DNA of 64,000 bases from Exiguobacterium sp018617385 (GCF_018617385.1 NZ_JACSKA010000005.1:1-64000), one strand, 5' to 3'. Positions 35,941-45,030 are shown, counted from the first letter of the stretch. The notes: generated by a model not told the origin, from the sequence alone. Numbers and translations: made by a program.

Positions 35941-36369
35941 CTATATCGCCTCCTTGTCGAAATGTATATACTCCATATCTTGTTGTTTCGTTTGTTTGTT
36001 CACGTTCAACGCCCATAGCACCGCACCACCGATGAATACCGTGACACCCATATACGCCACGTTTGAGGTAAATAAGAATTGATGATTCAACGCGAGGAAA
36101 AAGGCAGCACTGTTGATCCCGTCCCGAACGAGTTGACGACGATACAATCCTTTCAATTCTGGTTGAAACCTTAGGCGCATTCGATAACGCTTCACATATA
36201 AGATGTTCAGCGGAATGAGCGTACAGGCGATATACAGCACGCCCCACGTAAGATCATCTGTTAATAAACTGATTGGTAACATCAGCACTACAAATGTTCC
36301 AAACAAGCCGAATATCCATTGGTCGAATAAACGCTTCCATGCTTTTTCTTGTGTTATCCGTTCAATCAT
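35941..36369 (-). CDS. Membrane protein of the six-gene paralogous array (member 2)
   Basis: 142 residues. Hydrophobic segments at about 20-36, 41-58, 84-100 and 104-120, with a loop of basic residues (YVKRYRMRLRFQPELKG) after the second, close to YRMRRTYMKDRDAV in member 1. The ATG overlaps the stop codon of member 1 (ATGA), so translation is coupled. Function unknown. Confidence 0.75.
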   Translation of the reverse strand: MIERITQEKAWKRLFDQWIFGLFGTFVVLMLPISLLTDDLTWGVLYIACTLIPLNILYVKRYRMRLRFQPELKGLYRRQLVRDGINSAAFFLALNHQFLFTSNVAYMGVTVFIGGAVLWALNVNKQTKQQDMEYIHFDKEAI

Positions 36370-36812
36370 TGATTTCGTCGCTCCAAATCTAACTGCTGTA
36401 ACAGCGGAACACGTTCATTTAACTTCTTTTGAAGCATCCGCGATATCTGATCGCTGACTGCTCCCCATACGAGCAATCCGATCGCTAACGTCAAACTGTC
36501 ATATTGAAAAATGAGCAGAGTCGAAATCAAGGAGACGAGCACACCTGAACTGATCAAATCATACAGCAGGTTCCACTTCAGTAACCGTACGGCATCTCTG
36601 TCCTTCATATACGTACGACGCATCCGATACTTTTTCACGTCTAATCCAATCATGGCCATTCCAATCAAGACGAAAGGGATCGTCAACCAGACGTAACGTC
36701 CGAAAAAGGATAAAAGGATAGCTGTCACAACAAACACTAATAATGTATAGCCGACCCGAAGGTGTAACTTGCGCCATGTGGTTTCTTCCGTATACCAATG
36801 TGTTTCAGTCAA
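36366..36812 (-). CDS. Membrane protein of the six-gene paralogous array (member 1)
   Basis: 148 residues from a TTG after AAAGGAAGTG. Four hydrophobic segments (LLVFVVTAILLSFF, LTIPFVLIGMAMIGL, LISSGVLVSLISTLL, LTLAIGLLVWGAVS). Basic loop KKYRMRRTYMKDRDAVRLLKW after the second. First gene of the array, so the promoter should lie in 36813-37017, divergent from the GntR gene. Function unknown. Confidence 0.75.
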   Translation of the reverse strand: MTETHWYTEETTWRKLHLRVGYTLLVFVVTAILLSFFGRYVWLTIPFVLIGMAMIGLDVKKYRMRRTYMKDRDAVRLLKWNLLYDLISSGVLVSLISTLLIFQYDSLTLAIGLLVWGAVSDQISRMLQKKLNERVPLLQQLDLERRNQ

Positions 36813-37017
36813 CTAGAGCACTTCCTTTCTTTCCTGTGCATTACTCCTCTATACGTACTCTATGCCATTATTGTTTCACATTTTCCGAATATTCTCGCAA
36901 TGAATCGTTCGACTTTTTTCAACAATTGACGAACGAAACGTATCCGCTTACAAAGGTTATCTGCTATACTGTTACCAAATTCATTCCCACAAATTTTTTT
37001 GAAAGGTGTAGAACTGT

Positions 37018-37728
37018 ATGTCTCCGAAGTACAAGCAAGTTGCGAGTCAGATTGAAGCGGACATCGTCAATCACGTCTACCAACATACGAATAAATTATT
37101 GACCGAGGATGAGTATGCCAATAAATATGGCGTCAGCCGCAATACGGTCCGAAAAGCGATCGAAATCCTCGTCAACAAAGGATACGTCTATCAAGTTCAA
37201 GGGAGCGGCGTCTTCGTCCGTGACCATTACAATAGCGATTACATCAATTTAGAAAAGCTCCAAGGTTTAACAAGTGACTTCAGCGGTCGAAAAGTCGAGA
37301 CACACGTCTTACATTTCGAACAGACGGTGGCGAACGATGAGGTCGCCGAACGTATGAAGTGCCCGATCGGGACACCTGTCTACTTCGTGAAACGTCTACG
37401 TCTCGTTGATGATCATCCGTTCTCTGTAGAGGATTCATACTTCCGAAAAGAGCTCGTCATCTATTTAGATGAGAACATCGTCCAAAAGTCGATCTACACA
37501 TATTTACGAAGTGATCAAAAACTTGCCATCGGATTCGCTGACCGAGTCATTTACGCAGACTTTTTAGATTCAGAGTCCGCCGACCTGCTCGACCTGAACG
37601 AGAATGACCCAGCCTTGATTGTCGACAACACCGTCTATTTGACGAACGGACAAATCTTCGACGTCTCTCGTTCCATCCATCATTTTAAACATGTCAAAAT
37701 GCTCAAAGTCTCGAACATCAAGTCCTAA
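37018..37728 (+). CDS. GntR family transcriptional regulator (HutC/UTRA type)
   Basis: 236 residues. The winged helix at 1-68 has LLTEDEYANKYGVSRNTVRKAIEILVNKG and the wing YVYQVQGSGVFV. The UTRA ligand-binding domain follows (about 90-230) with CPIGTPVYFVKRLRLVDDHPFSVEDSYF. Such regulators respond to sugar phosphates or other small ligands. It lies upstream of, and co-directional with, the cellobiose-type PTS operon, so it probably controls it, with the 6-phosphate sugar as inducer. Confidence 0.88.
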   Translation: MSPKYKQVASQIEADIVNHVYQHTNKLLTEDEYANKYGVSRNTVRKAIEILVNKGYVYQVQGSGVFVRDHYNSDYINLEKLQGLTSDFSGRKVETHVLHFEQTVANDEVAERMKCPIGTPVYFVKRLRLVDDHPFSVEDSYFRKELVIYLDENIVQKSIYTYLRSDQKLAIGFADRVIYADFLDSESADLLDLNENDPALIVDNTVYLTNGQIFDVSRSIHHFKHVKMLKVSNIKS

Positions 37729-37729
37729 A

Positions 37730-37766
37730 CGCGCCCGAGAGATGCTTTTCTCGCGCGCATTTTTTA
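37730..37766 (+). terminator. Terminator of the GntR gene
   Basis: GCGCCCGAGAG and CTCGCGCGC form an imperfect GC-rich hairpin, followed by ATTTTTTATG. Confidence 0.6.
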
Positions 37767-37789
37767 TGCACTTTTTCGAAAAGTAAGGG

Positions 37790-37818
37790 TTTACACGAAA
37801 ACGCTTTCGTGCTACTAT
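37790..37818 (+). promoter_or_regulatory. Promoter of the cellobiose PTS operon with cre site in the spacer
   Basis: TTTACA (37790-37795), a 17-base spacer and TACTAT (37813-37818). The spacer contains CGAAAACGCTTTCG (37796-37809), which is near the CcpA consensus, so CcpA should block RNA polymerase when glucose is present. Confidence 0.75.
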
Positions 37819-37880
37819 CAACGTGTAGAAAATATTTGTACCTATGAATTTTAGTTATCCATACAAAAAGGAGAGATATT

Positions 37881-38228
37881 ATGGTTTCTGAAACAATCGA
37901 GATCTCACCGGAAGATATTTTCGGTCTCATCGCCCTCTCGGGTGACGCCAAAGCGAGCTACCATCAAGCGATGCTCCTCATGCAAGAAGGAAAGAAAGAC
38001 GAAGCCGAAGCAGCAGTCGTTGCTGGTGACGCGACATTAAAAGAAGCACATGCGATTCAAACGAAATTCGTCACGCTCGAAGCACAAGGCAAATCGGCAA
38101 CGGTCGGTGTCCTCATGGTGCACGCGCAAGATCACTTGATGAACACGATTCTCGTCAAAGAAATGCTTGGATATATGATGAACATGCAAAACGAAATCAA
38201 CGAATTGAAAGGAATGGATCAACAATGA
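37881..38228 (+). CDS. celC: PTS lactose/cellobiose-family EIIA component
   Basis: 115 residues. The all-helical PTS_IIA (Lac/Cel) fold; the phosphorylated histidine is in VLMVHAQDHLMNT, and the N-terminal IFGLIALSGDAKASYHQAM is typical. It passes phosphate from HPr to the EIIB protein. First gene of the operon; the ATG follows AAGGAGAGATATT, and its end overlaps the EIIB gene by 4 bases. Confidence 0.92.
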   Translation: MVSETIEISPEDIFGLIALSGDAKASYHQAMLLMQEGKKDEAEAAVVAGDATLKEAHAIQTKFVTLEAQGKSATVGVLMVHAQDHLMNTILVKEMLGYMMNMQNEINELKGMDQQ

Positions 38229-38533
38229 TTAAAATCGGACTCTTCTGTGCGGCAGGTATGTCAACAAGTATGTTAGTAGAAAAAATGAAAGCGGTTGCCT
38301 CTGAACGTGGCATCGAAGCTGAAATCGCAGCTTACCCAGAATCAGAGATGGAGACATACGTCGACAATATCGACGTTGCACTTCTCGGACCACAAGTGAA
38401 GTACCTCCTTTCAAAAGGGAAGCAAATCTGCGAACCAAAAGGTGTTCCAATCGACGTCATCAACACAGTCGACTACGGCATGATGAACGGTGCAAAAGTA
38501 TTAGACCACTCATTGAAACTTGTAAATAAATAA
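38225..38533 (+). CDS. celA: PTS cellobiose-family EIIB component
   Basis: 102 residues. The N-terminal phosphocysteine loop is IGLFCAAGMSTSMLVEKM. The pattern PQVKYLLSKGKQICEPKGVPIDVIN is standard for Lac/Cel EIIB. It phosphorylates the sugar carried by the EIIC component. Coupled to the EIIA gene by ATGA overlap. Confidence 0.93.
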   Translation: MIKIGLFCAAGMSTSMLVEKMKAVASERGIEAEIAAYPESEMETYVDNIDVALLGPQVKYLLSKGKQICEPKGVPIDVINTVDYGMMNGAKVLDHSLKLVNK

Positions 38534-38548
38534 ACTGAGGTGATGACT

Positions 38549-39955
38549 TTGAAAATGCCTAACAATTTCTTGTTCGGCGCCGCTTCGGCCTCTTACCAGG
38601 TCGAAGGCGCATGGAACGAGGACGGGAAAGGTCTCTCGAACTGGGACGTCTTCTCGAAAATTCCTGGTAAGACATTTGAAAATACAAACGGCGACGTCGC
38701 AGTCGACCATTACCATCGTTACAAGGAAGACATCGCGCTCATGGCGGAGATGGGACTCGAATCGTATCGCTTCTCCATCTCATGGCCGCGTATCTTCCCG
38801 AACGGTACAGGTGAAGTGAATGAAAAAGGACTCGAGTTTTACAACAACTTGATCGATGAATGTTTGAAATATGACATCGTCCCATTCGTCACGCTCTACC
38901 ACTGGGACCTCCCACAAGCACTTGAGGAAAAAGGCGGTTGGAAGAACAAAGAGACGGTTGACGCATTCGTTCGTTTCGCGGATACTTGCTTCCAATCGTT
39001 CGGTGACCGTGTCAACCACTGGATCACGTTCAACGAGGCGGTCATCTTCTGCTCACTTGGATACTTAACAGGCGCACACCCACCAGGCATCGAAGGCGAC
39101 GTCAAAGGTTATTTCCAGACGACACATAACGTCTTCGTCGCTCACGCCCGTGCCGTCGAACTCTTCAAACAAAACGGTCACACTGGCGAAATCGGGATCA
39201 CACACGTGTTCAACCCGGCGTTCAGTATCGATGACGCAGAGGAGAACAAGTTTGCCGAAATGCATGCGAACGCTTATGCGACACATTGGTTCTATGACCC
39301 GATCTTGAAAGGTGAATATCCAGAGTACGTCGTGAACGGTTTACATGAACAAGGTCTCCTTCCTGAAATGACAGAGGAAGAACTCGACGTCTTGAAACGT
39401 ACCGCTCCGATGAACGACTTTATCGGTCTCAACTACTACAGCCCGCAGCGCGTCATGAAAAATGACTCGGCGCTCGTCATGGCGGGTGGACGTGAGAACT
39501 CGACAGGTCGCCCGGGTAACCCATCGTTCGATGGCGTCTACAAGACGGTCAAGATGGATGACAAAGTATATACGAAGTGGGATTGGGAAATCTCACCGGA
39601 AGCGTTCCTCGCTGGGATGCATATGCTGAAAGATCGTTACGGCGACGTCAAAATCTATATCACAGAGAACGGTCTCGGTGATGTCGACCCGATCGTCGAC
39701 GGTGAAATCATGGACACGCCACGAATCGAGTACATCGAAGGTCACCTTCGTGCAGTCAAACACGCTGTTCAACAAGGCATTAACGTTGCCGGTTACTATG
39801 CTTGGTCTGCAATCGACCTACTCAGCTGGTTGAACGGTTATAAGAAACAATACGGCTTCATCTATGTCGACCACAACAACGGTCTCGCACGGAAGAAGAA
39901 ACAGTCGTTCCATTGGTATAAAGAGATCATCGCCACGCGCGCTGAAGACCTATAA
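38549..39955 (+). CDS. GH1 6-phospho-beta-glucosidase
   Basis: 468 residues from the TTG at 38549 (6 bases after GAGGTG); GTG at 38540, ATG at 38543 and ATG at 38555 are alternatives. GH1 signatures: N-terminal FLFGAASASYQVEGAWNEDG, the acid/base glutamate in ITFNEA and the nucleophile in IYITENGLGD. Position in a PTS operon implies that it splits phosphorylated cellobiose or aryl glucosides into glucose and glucose 6-phosphate. It lies between EIIB and EIIC genes. Confidence 0.93.
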   Translation: MKMPNNFLFGAASASYQVEGAWNEDGKGLSNWDVFSKIPGKTFENTNGDVAVDHYHRYKEDIALMAEMGLESYRFSISWPRIFPNGTGEVNEKGLEFYNNLIDECLKYDIVPFVTLYHWDLPQALEEKGGWKNKETVDAFVRFADTCFQSFGDRVNHWITFNEAVIFCSLGYLTGAHPPGIEGDVKGYFQTTHNVFVAHARAVELFKQNGHTGEIGITHVFNPAFSIDDAEENKFAEMHANAYATHWFYDPILKGEYPEYVVNGLHEQGLLPEMTEEELDVLKRTAPMNDFIGLNYYSPQRVMKNDSALVMAGGRENSTGRPGNPSFDGVYKTVKMDDKVYTKWDWEISPEAFLAGMHMLKDRYGDVKIYITENGLGDVDPIVDGEIMDTPRIEYIEGHLRAVKHAVQQGINVAGYYAWSAIDLLSWLNGYKKQYGFIYVDHNNGLARKKKQSFHWYKEIIATRAEDL

Positions 39956-39967
39956 GGAGGTTCCCCT

Positions 39968-41296
39968 ATGAGCCGCTTAGAAAGAGTATTTGAAAAGTTC
40001 ACCCCTGCTTTTGTTCGCTTCGCGAACGCCAAGCCCGTCCTTGCGATTAAGGACGGGTTCATCCTCACGATGCCGATGACCATCATCGGGTCGCTGTTCC
40101 TTCTCATCCTGGCGTTACCGATTCCAGGTTGGGCTGACTTCATGTCAGGTCTATTCGGGGCAGACTGGTCACTCCCGCTCACGCAAGTCGTCGGCGCGAC
40201 GTTTGACATCCTTGCTTTAATCGGTGTTTTTGGAATCGCTTACTCGTACGTCAAGAACGAAAAGATTGAAGGCGTACCAGCTGGTATCCTCGGGATCATC
40301 TCGTTCCTCATCATCACACAGGCTTCTGTCCTGTCTGAATCCGGGGAATTCGTCGGTGGCGTCATTCCAAAAGTATGGACAGGTGGACAAGGTGTCCTCG
40401 CTGCCATCATCGTCGGATTGACAGTCGGATTCATCTACTCGCAGTTCATCAAACGCGGGATCAGTATTAAAATGCCAGACGGTGTCCCACCAGGCGTATC
40501 GAACTCATTCTCTGCACTTGTTCCTGGTTTGGCGATCATCTCGCTCGCCGTTGCGACGTTTGCGATTTTCCAAGCGGTTGCAGAGCGTACGTTCACAGAA
40601 GTCATCTATGATGTGCTTCAAGCACCACTTCAAAACTTGACTGACACACTCGCTGGAGCCGTCATCATCATGGTGCTCATGTCGGTCATGTGGTGGTGTG
40701 GGATTCACGGTGCCGCAATCCTCATGGGAATCATGGGACCACTTCTCACAGCGAACGCGCTTCAAAACCAAGCCATCCTCGATGCTGGTGGTACGCTCGT
40801 CGCTGGCGAGAACGCAAAAATCGTTACGATTCAGTTCCTCGACGTGTTCACGAAACTCGGTGGATCAGGGATCACAATCGGTTTCATCATCGCGACACTG
40901 ATCGTCGCTCGTTCGGCACACTTGAAGCAGCTCGGGAAGTTGTCACTTGCCCCAAGTATCTTCAACATCAATGAGCCGGTCATCTTCGGGATGCCAATCG
41001 TCTTCAACCCGATTATGTTCGTCCCATTCGTTATCGTGCCAGCCATCGCTTCATTCATGGTGTACTTCGCCATTCTTTGGGGTTGGGTCGAGCCGTTCAA
41101 CGCGCTTCAAGTACCATGGACGACACCTCCGGTCATCTCTGGATTCTTGATTGGCGGATGGCGTGCTGCGCTCTTACAGATTGCAACGATTGCCATGGCC
41201 GTAGCCATCTACCTCCCGTTCGTTCGCATTCAAGACCGCGTTTCGTACGGTGAAGAATTGAAAGCACAAGAAGGCTCAGATCAAGCATCAGCCTGA
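39968..41296 (+). CDS. celB: PTS cellobiose-family EIIC permease
   Basis: 442 residues with about ten hydrophobic segments. Family motifs are DGFILTMPMTIIGSLFLL near the N terminus, WWCGIHGAAILMGIMGP in the middle and FNINEPVIFGMPIVFNP in the last third, as in Lac/Cel EIIC. It forms the sugar channel for the EIIA and EIIB proteins encoded upstream. The ATG follows AAGGAGGTTCCCCT. Confidence 0.94.
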   Translation: MSRLERVFEKFTPAFVRFANAKPVLAIKDGFILTMPMTIIGSLFLLILALPIPGWADFMSGLFGADWSLPLTQVVGATFDILALIGVFGIAYSYVKNEKIEGVPAGILGIISFLIITQASVLSESGEFVGGVIPKVWTGGQGVLAAIIVGLTVGFIYSQFIKRGISIKMPDGVPPGVSNSFSALVPGLAIISLAVATFAIFQAVAERTFTEVIYDVLQAPLQNLTDTLAGAVIIMVLMSVMWWCGIHGAAILMGIMGPLLTANALQNQAILDAGGTLVAGENAKIVTIQFLDVFTKLGGSGITIGFIIATLIVARSAHLKQLGKLSLAPSIFNINEPVIFGMPIVFNPIMFVPFVIVPAIASFMVYFAILWGWVEPFNALQVPWTTPPVISGFLIGGWRAALLQIATIAMAVAIYLPFVRIQDRVSYGEELKAQEGSDQASA

Positions 41297-41304
41297 AACA
41301 AAAA

Positions 41305-41341
41305 CGACAGCCCTTCTCAGCAATGAGGAGGGCTGTTATAT
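41305..41341 (+). terminator. Terminator of the cellobiose PTS operon
   Basis: ACAGCCCTTCTC and GAGGAGGGCTGT pair around a short loop and are followed by TATATTT. Confidence 0.7.
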
Positions 41342-41370
41342 TTAGGGAAAAGAGTCAAGGAGTTGGAAAT

Positions 41371-41697
41371 TTGAAAGCCCACTACCCTTCTATATTTGCT
41401 GTCATCGCTGGTCTTTCCGGAGTGATCGGATTGGTCTTTCAATCGGTTTACCCCATCATGTTGTCTCCCGTCTTTTTACTCATTGCGGGATACTCGGTGG
41501 TACATATGAAGAAGCAGAAAACAACCGTCCGAAATTATACAGCGAGCTTTATGATCTTATCGAGTGCCGCCCTCGCATTCGGTCTTGGCTTCCAGTCCAT
41601 CATCCCTTACGCCATGCTCATCGGGGTCGTGATCCATACGGTCTGTCTGATTGCTGCATTCATCGCACTCGGACGGTATCGGGCTCACGTCTCATGA
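41371..41697 (+). CDS. Small membrane protein of unknown function
   Basis: 108 residues from a TTG 7 bases after AAGGAG; the frame runs back to 41323 but through the preceding terminator. Four hydrophobic segments (IFAVIAGLSGVIGLVF, IMLSPVFLLIAGYSVV, ASFMILSSAALAFGLGF, AMLIGVVIHTVCLIAAFIAL). Overlaps the next gene by 4 bases. Confidence 0.7.
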   Translation: MKAHYPSIFAVIAGLSGVIGLVFQSVYPIMLSPVFLLIAGYSVVHMKKQKTTVRNYTASFMILSSAALAFGLGFQSIIPYAMLIGVVIHTVCLIAAFIALGRYRAHVS

Positions 41698-42272
41698 AGG
41701 TTGTGACAGGCCTCGGTTGGGGCGCGTTGATTCTAACGCTCGCCCTCGCCCCACTACTTGCCGTCGATTTGATTCTCATCTATCTGCTTGAAGACACACC
41801 GTTCCGAATCTTATCGACGCTCGCGATGCTCGGTTGTTTCTATCTATTGTCGACAATCCTCAGTTTGTTCGTTGATGCGTTAACGGGAGCATTACGTTCG
41901 TTTGTTCATACGAACATACCGCGTCTACTCGACAGCATTCTTCATGGAACAGTGAGCGGAATCAGTCTATACGTCGTACTGACACTCTTTCCGTCTATCG
42001 ATTTATCGACGCTCACCGTCATGGCGATTGTATTCGTGCACTTATTCGGTGCATCATTTTGGCTAGATCGGGAGAATTCGAAAGAAGACGTTCCAATTGA
42101 ACTCGATTCAATCGATCAGCAGATCATCCACCTGTTACGAACCGAAACCATCGTGTCCTGCGTCGAACGCATTCAGCATGATTACCCGGATTTACCGAAA
42201 CGGGACGTATTGAAACGAGTCAAACGCATCAGTCAATCCAACAAAGTCACCGAACCGTTTCATGGTCGGTGA
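41694..42272 (+). CDS. Membrane protein of unknown function with a C-terminal helical domain
   Basis: 192 residues. Four hydrophobic segments within 1-125 (LGWGALILTLALAPLLAVDLI begins the first pair). The soluble tail (130-192) contains IDQQIIHLLRTETIVSCVERIQ and KRDVLKRVKRIS, which could be a small helix-turn-helix or protein-binding unit. It is translationally coupled to the preceding membrane protein. No family recognised. Confidence 0.7.
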   Translation: MKVVTGLGWGALILTLALAPLLAVDLILIYLLEDTPFRILSTLAMLGCFYLLSTILSLFVDALTGALRSFVHTNIPRLLDSILHGTVSGISLYVVLTLFPSIDLSTLTVMAIVFVHLFGASFWLDRENSKEDVPIELDSIDQQIIHLLRTETIVSCVERIQHDYPDLPKRDVLKRVKRISQSNKVTEPFHGR

Positions 42273-42277
42273 CTTTT
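42245..42277 (+). terminator. Terminator of the membrane-protein pair
   Basis: GTCACCGAACC and GGTCGGTGAC form a stem with one bulge around GTTTCAT, with TTTTG after it; it overlaps the stop codon. Confidence 0.75.
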
Positions 42278-42348
42278 GTGCGTCATCACGAACGACTCGT
42301 GAGCCGTGTGCTATAGTTTGAGTGAATCTAACGAAGGAAGTGATCAGC

Positions 42349-43311
42349 ATGAAGGCACTCGTCTTCCATCAGTTCGGTGGTCCTAATGTTTTAACATATG
42401 AAGAAGTCCCGACACCGATGCCACAAGTCGATGAAGTATTGGTCCGCACAAAAGCCATCGGATTGAATTATGCCGATGTGTATCGCCGGAAAGGCAACTA
42501 TCATCTCGTCGGAGAACCGCCATACATTCTCGGATATGAAGGAGCCGGTGTCATCGAAGCGGTCGGGACGAACGTCACATCGCTTCAAGTCGGGGACCGC
42601 ATTGCCTTTGCCGATGTCCCGCACGCCAACGCAGAATTTGTTGCCGTCCCGCTCGACAAAGCGATTCCTCTTCCAGATGCCATCTCATTCGAAACGGCCG
42701 CATCGACCATGCTTCAAGGATTGACGGCCCATTACCTCGTCCACGACAGCTATCGGATCCAATCCGGTGACGTCGCGGTCGTCCATGCAGCCGCTGGCGG
42801 TGTCGGTCAACTGTTGACGCAAATGATTCAACGTCTCGGTGGACAAGTCATCGGTCTCACGTCCACAGGCGAAAAAGTGGCGACGGTCCAAGCGCATGGC
42901 GCCCGTGCTTATCGCTATGACGAAGCATGGGTCGAAGCGATTCGTAATGCTACAGACGGTCATGGGGCCGATGTCGTCTATGACTCGGTCGGTTCAACAT
43001 TAGAAGATAGTTTTGAAGCGACTCGGATTGGTGGGACGGTCGTCTTCTACGGCATGGCCGGAGGTGACCCAACACCGGTCGACCCACGCATGCTCATGGA
43101 TACGTCGAAGACGTTGACGGGTGGCGACTTATGGAACGTCCTCACCTCAAAAGAGGAACGGATCCGCCGGTCGCACGAATTGTTCAGCTGGATTGAAGAC
43201 GGTTCACTCGTCATTCCACCACCCACGTCGTTCGCTTTGTCCGATGGGGCATCGGCCCACGCCTTTTTAGAGAGTCGGAAGAGCCAAGGGAAAATCTTGT
43301 TACTTCCATAA
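42349..43311 (+). CDS. NADPH:quinone oxidoreductase family protein (zinc-type alcohol dehydrogenase fold)
   Basis: 320 residues from the ATG at 42349, which follows GAAGGAAGTGATCAGC. The medium-chain dehydrogenase fold is shown by LGYEGAGVIEAVG, NYADVYRRKGNY and the Rossmann motif VVHAAAGGVGQLLTQM; the quinone reductase signature AAAGGVG is intact. The zinc-binding cysteines of true alcohol dehydrogenases are missing, as in quinone oxidoreductases. Single gene with its own terminator. Confidence 0.88.
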   Translation: MKALVFHQFGGPNVLTYEEVPTPMPQVDEVLVRTKAIGLNYADVYRRKGNYHLVGEPPYILGYEGAGVIEAVGTNVTSLQVGDRIAFADVPHANAEFVAVPLDKAIPLPDAISFETAASTMLQGLTAHYLVHDSYRIQSGDVAVVHAAAGGVGQLLTQMIQRLGGQVIGLTSTGEKVATVQAHGARAYRYDEAWVEAIRNATDGHGADVVYDSVGSTLEDSFEATRIGGTVVFYGMAGGDPTPVDPRMLMDTSKTLTGGDLWNVLTSKEERIRRSHELFSWIEDGSLVIPPPTSFALSDGASAHAFLESRKSQGKILLLP

Positions 43312-43314
43312 ATG

Positions 43315-43348
43315 AACGCCAGCCCGATTTTTCGGTGCTGGCGTTTTA
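43315..43348 (+). terminator. Terminator of the quinone oxidoreductase gene
   Basis: AACGCCAGC and GCTGGCGTT pair perfectly around CCGATTTTTCGGT, followed by TTACG. Confidence 0.75.
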
Positions 43349-43591
43349 CGTATCCTCTTTCCGGAGCGAGTACCCATCCACCTCAAGCAGTCGCATCCGT
43401 CTCTGGTCAATCGCCGCATGAATAATCACAGTCACACCTGGATTGAGTTCCATCATCTTCTTGATTTTTCGTAAGTCGTCCCCCTTGATTTCAACCGGCA
43501 ACACAAACTCGCCTTCTCTCAAATGAACGAATTTGATTTTCCCAAGGTCGTCATATCCCGTCACTTCGTACGTCGCAAACTCACGTTTCAT
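43346..43591 (-). CDS. Small conserved-looking protein of unknown function
   Basis: 81 residues from the ATG at 43591 after GGGGAGGG; the frame is open further upstream to 43639. Soluble; EFATYEVTGYDDLGKIKFV and GEFVLPVEIKGDDLRKIKKM suggest a small beta-rich domain. No family recognised. It stands alone between convergent units. Confidence 0.6.
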   Translation of the reverse strand: MKREFATYEVTGYDDLGKIKFVHLREGEFVLPVEIKGDDLRKIKKMMELNPGVTVIIHAAIDQRRMRLLEVDGYSLRKEDT

Positions 43592-43640
43592 AGAATATCC
43601 CTCCCCTATCCTCGTTCCCAAAAAGATAGCATTCCACACA

Positions 43641-43672
43641 AAAAATCCATCCCCGTAGCGGCAGGGATGGAT
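43641..43672 (-). terminator. Terminator after the GH1 gene of the ABC operon
   Basis: On the minus strand ATCCATCCC pairs with GGGGATGGAT around a 9-base loop and six T residues follow. Confidence 0.8.
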
Positions 43673-43677
43673 GCATG

Positions 43678-45030
43678 TTACGCCTCGACGCTATCCGCGT
43701 GTTTGGCTTTATGGTCGGCGATGACACCGGCATACCACTTCGCGCTGTCTTTCCAGATGCGCTCTTGTGTCTCAAAGTCGATATAGAGGATACCGAAGCG
43801 CTTCTCGTATCCGAAGCTCCATTCGAAGTTATCCATGAGCGACCAGAGGTAGTAGCCTTGAATGTTCATGCCTTCATCGTTCAGGTCAGAGACAGCTTCG
43901 AGGTGCTGGCGGACGTAGTCGATCCGGTTATCGTCATGGACTTCGCCATTTTCCAGCACGTCGTCAAATGCGGCGCCGTTCTCTGTGATGTAGATTGGAA
44001 GGTCAGTATACTCGGCGCGTAAACGACGGATCAGGTCTTTGAATTCGTTCGGGGCGATATCCCAGCCCATGCCCGTCTTCTCGTAGTCCGAGTAAGCGTC
44101 TGCCTTCAAGAAATCATTTGCTGCGTTAAACTCGACAATGCCACGGCTGTAGAAATTGATACCGAAGAAATCGCAAGCTGTCGAGATCGTCTCCATATCA
44201 CCCGGTTGGATGAAATCAAAGTTATGCACATATTTGGAGAACAAGTTCATCATGTCGACCGGATACTCACCTTTGAAGACCGGATCGAGGAACCAGCGAT
44301 TCGAATACCCGTCGGCATTGTTCATCGCAAGGCGGTCATTCGCCGAATCCGTCTTTGCGTACATCGGTGATAAGTTGAGCGTGATGCCGATCGGGGTCGT
44401 GGACGTCATCTCTCGCTTCAACAACTCGACCGCTTTTCCGTGCGACAACAAGATGTGGTGCACGGCGCGCACCGCTTCGTTCATATCACGATGACCCGGT
44501 GCGTGAACACCGACGTGATAGCCGAGGAAGCCGGCACACCAAGGCTCATTGTGAGTGATCCAAGAGTCGACGATGTCATCGAGCTCTTCAAAACAGACTT
44601 TCGCATAATCGAGGAACCAGTCGACCGATTCACGGTTGACCCAGCCACCTTCTTCGTGAGCCCACATCGGAAGGTCCCAGTGATAAATGGTGACGGCTGG
44701 TTTGATTCCTTCTTCACGGAGACGCAGCGCCAAGTTTTTGTAGAACGCCATCCCTTCTGGGTTATACTCTCCCTTGGCAGGGAAGATTCGTGGCCACGCG
44801 ATGGAGAATCGATACGTGTCGACACCTAGCTTTTTGATGTGCTGAATGTCTTCTTCGTAACGATGGTAGTGGTCACATGCGACATCGCCGTTATGCTTTT
44901 CAAACACGCGCCCGTCGATGTCACAGAACATGTCCCAGATGGAGGGAGTACGGCCCCCTTCATTGTGTGCGCCTTCAATTTGGTACGAGGACGTGGCTGT
45001 CCCGAATACGAAGTCTTTCTTAAAATGCAT
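43678..45030 (-). CDS. GH1 beta-glucosidase
   Basis: 450 residues. Signatures: FVFGTATSSYQIEGAHNEGG at the N terminus, the acid/base glutamate in WITHNEPWCAG and the nucleophile in IYITENGAAFDD; the C terminus has the substrate-site pattern YYLWSLMDNFEWSFGYEKRFG. The intact W-E-W-like subsite and its place in an ABC transporter operon favour unphosphorylated cellobiose or other beta-glucosides as substrate, in contrast to the PTS-linked enzyme at 38549. Last gene of the operon. Confidence 0.93.
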   Translation of the reverse strand: MHFKKDFVFGTATSSYQIEGAHNEGGRTPSIWDMFCDIDGRVFEKHNGDVACDHYHRYEEDIQHIKKLGVDTYRFSIAWPRIFPAKGEYNPEGMAFYKNLALRLREEGIKPAVTIYHWDLPMWAHEEGGWVNRESVDWFLDYAKVCFEELDDIVDSWITHNEPWCAGFLGYHVGVHAPGHRDMNEAVRAVHHILLSHGKAVELLKREMTSTTPIGITLNLSPMYAKTDSANDRLAMNNADGYSNRWFLDPVFKGEYPVDMMNLFSKYVHNFDFIQPGDMETISTACDFFGINFYSRGIVEFNAANDFLKADAYSDYEKTGMGWDIAPNEFKDLIRRLRAEYTDLPIYITENGAAFDDVLENGEVHDDNRIDYVRQHLEAVSDLNDEGMNIQGYYLWSLMDNFEWSFGYEKRFGILYIDFETQERIWKDSAKWYAGVIADHKAKHADSVEA

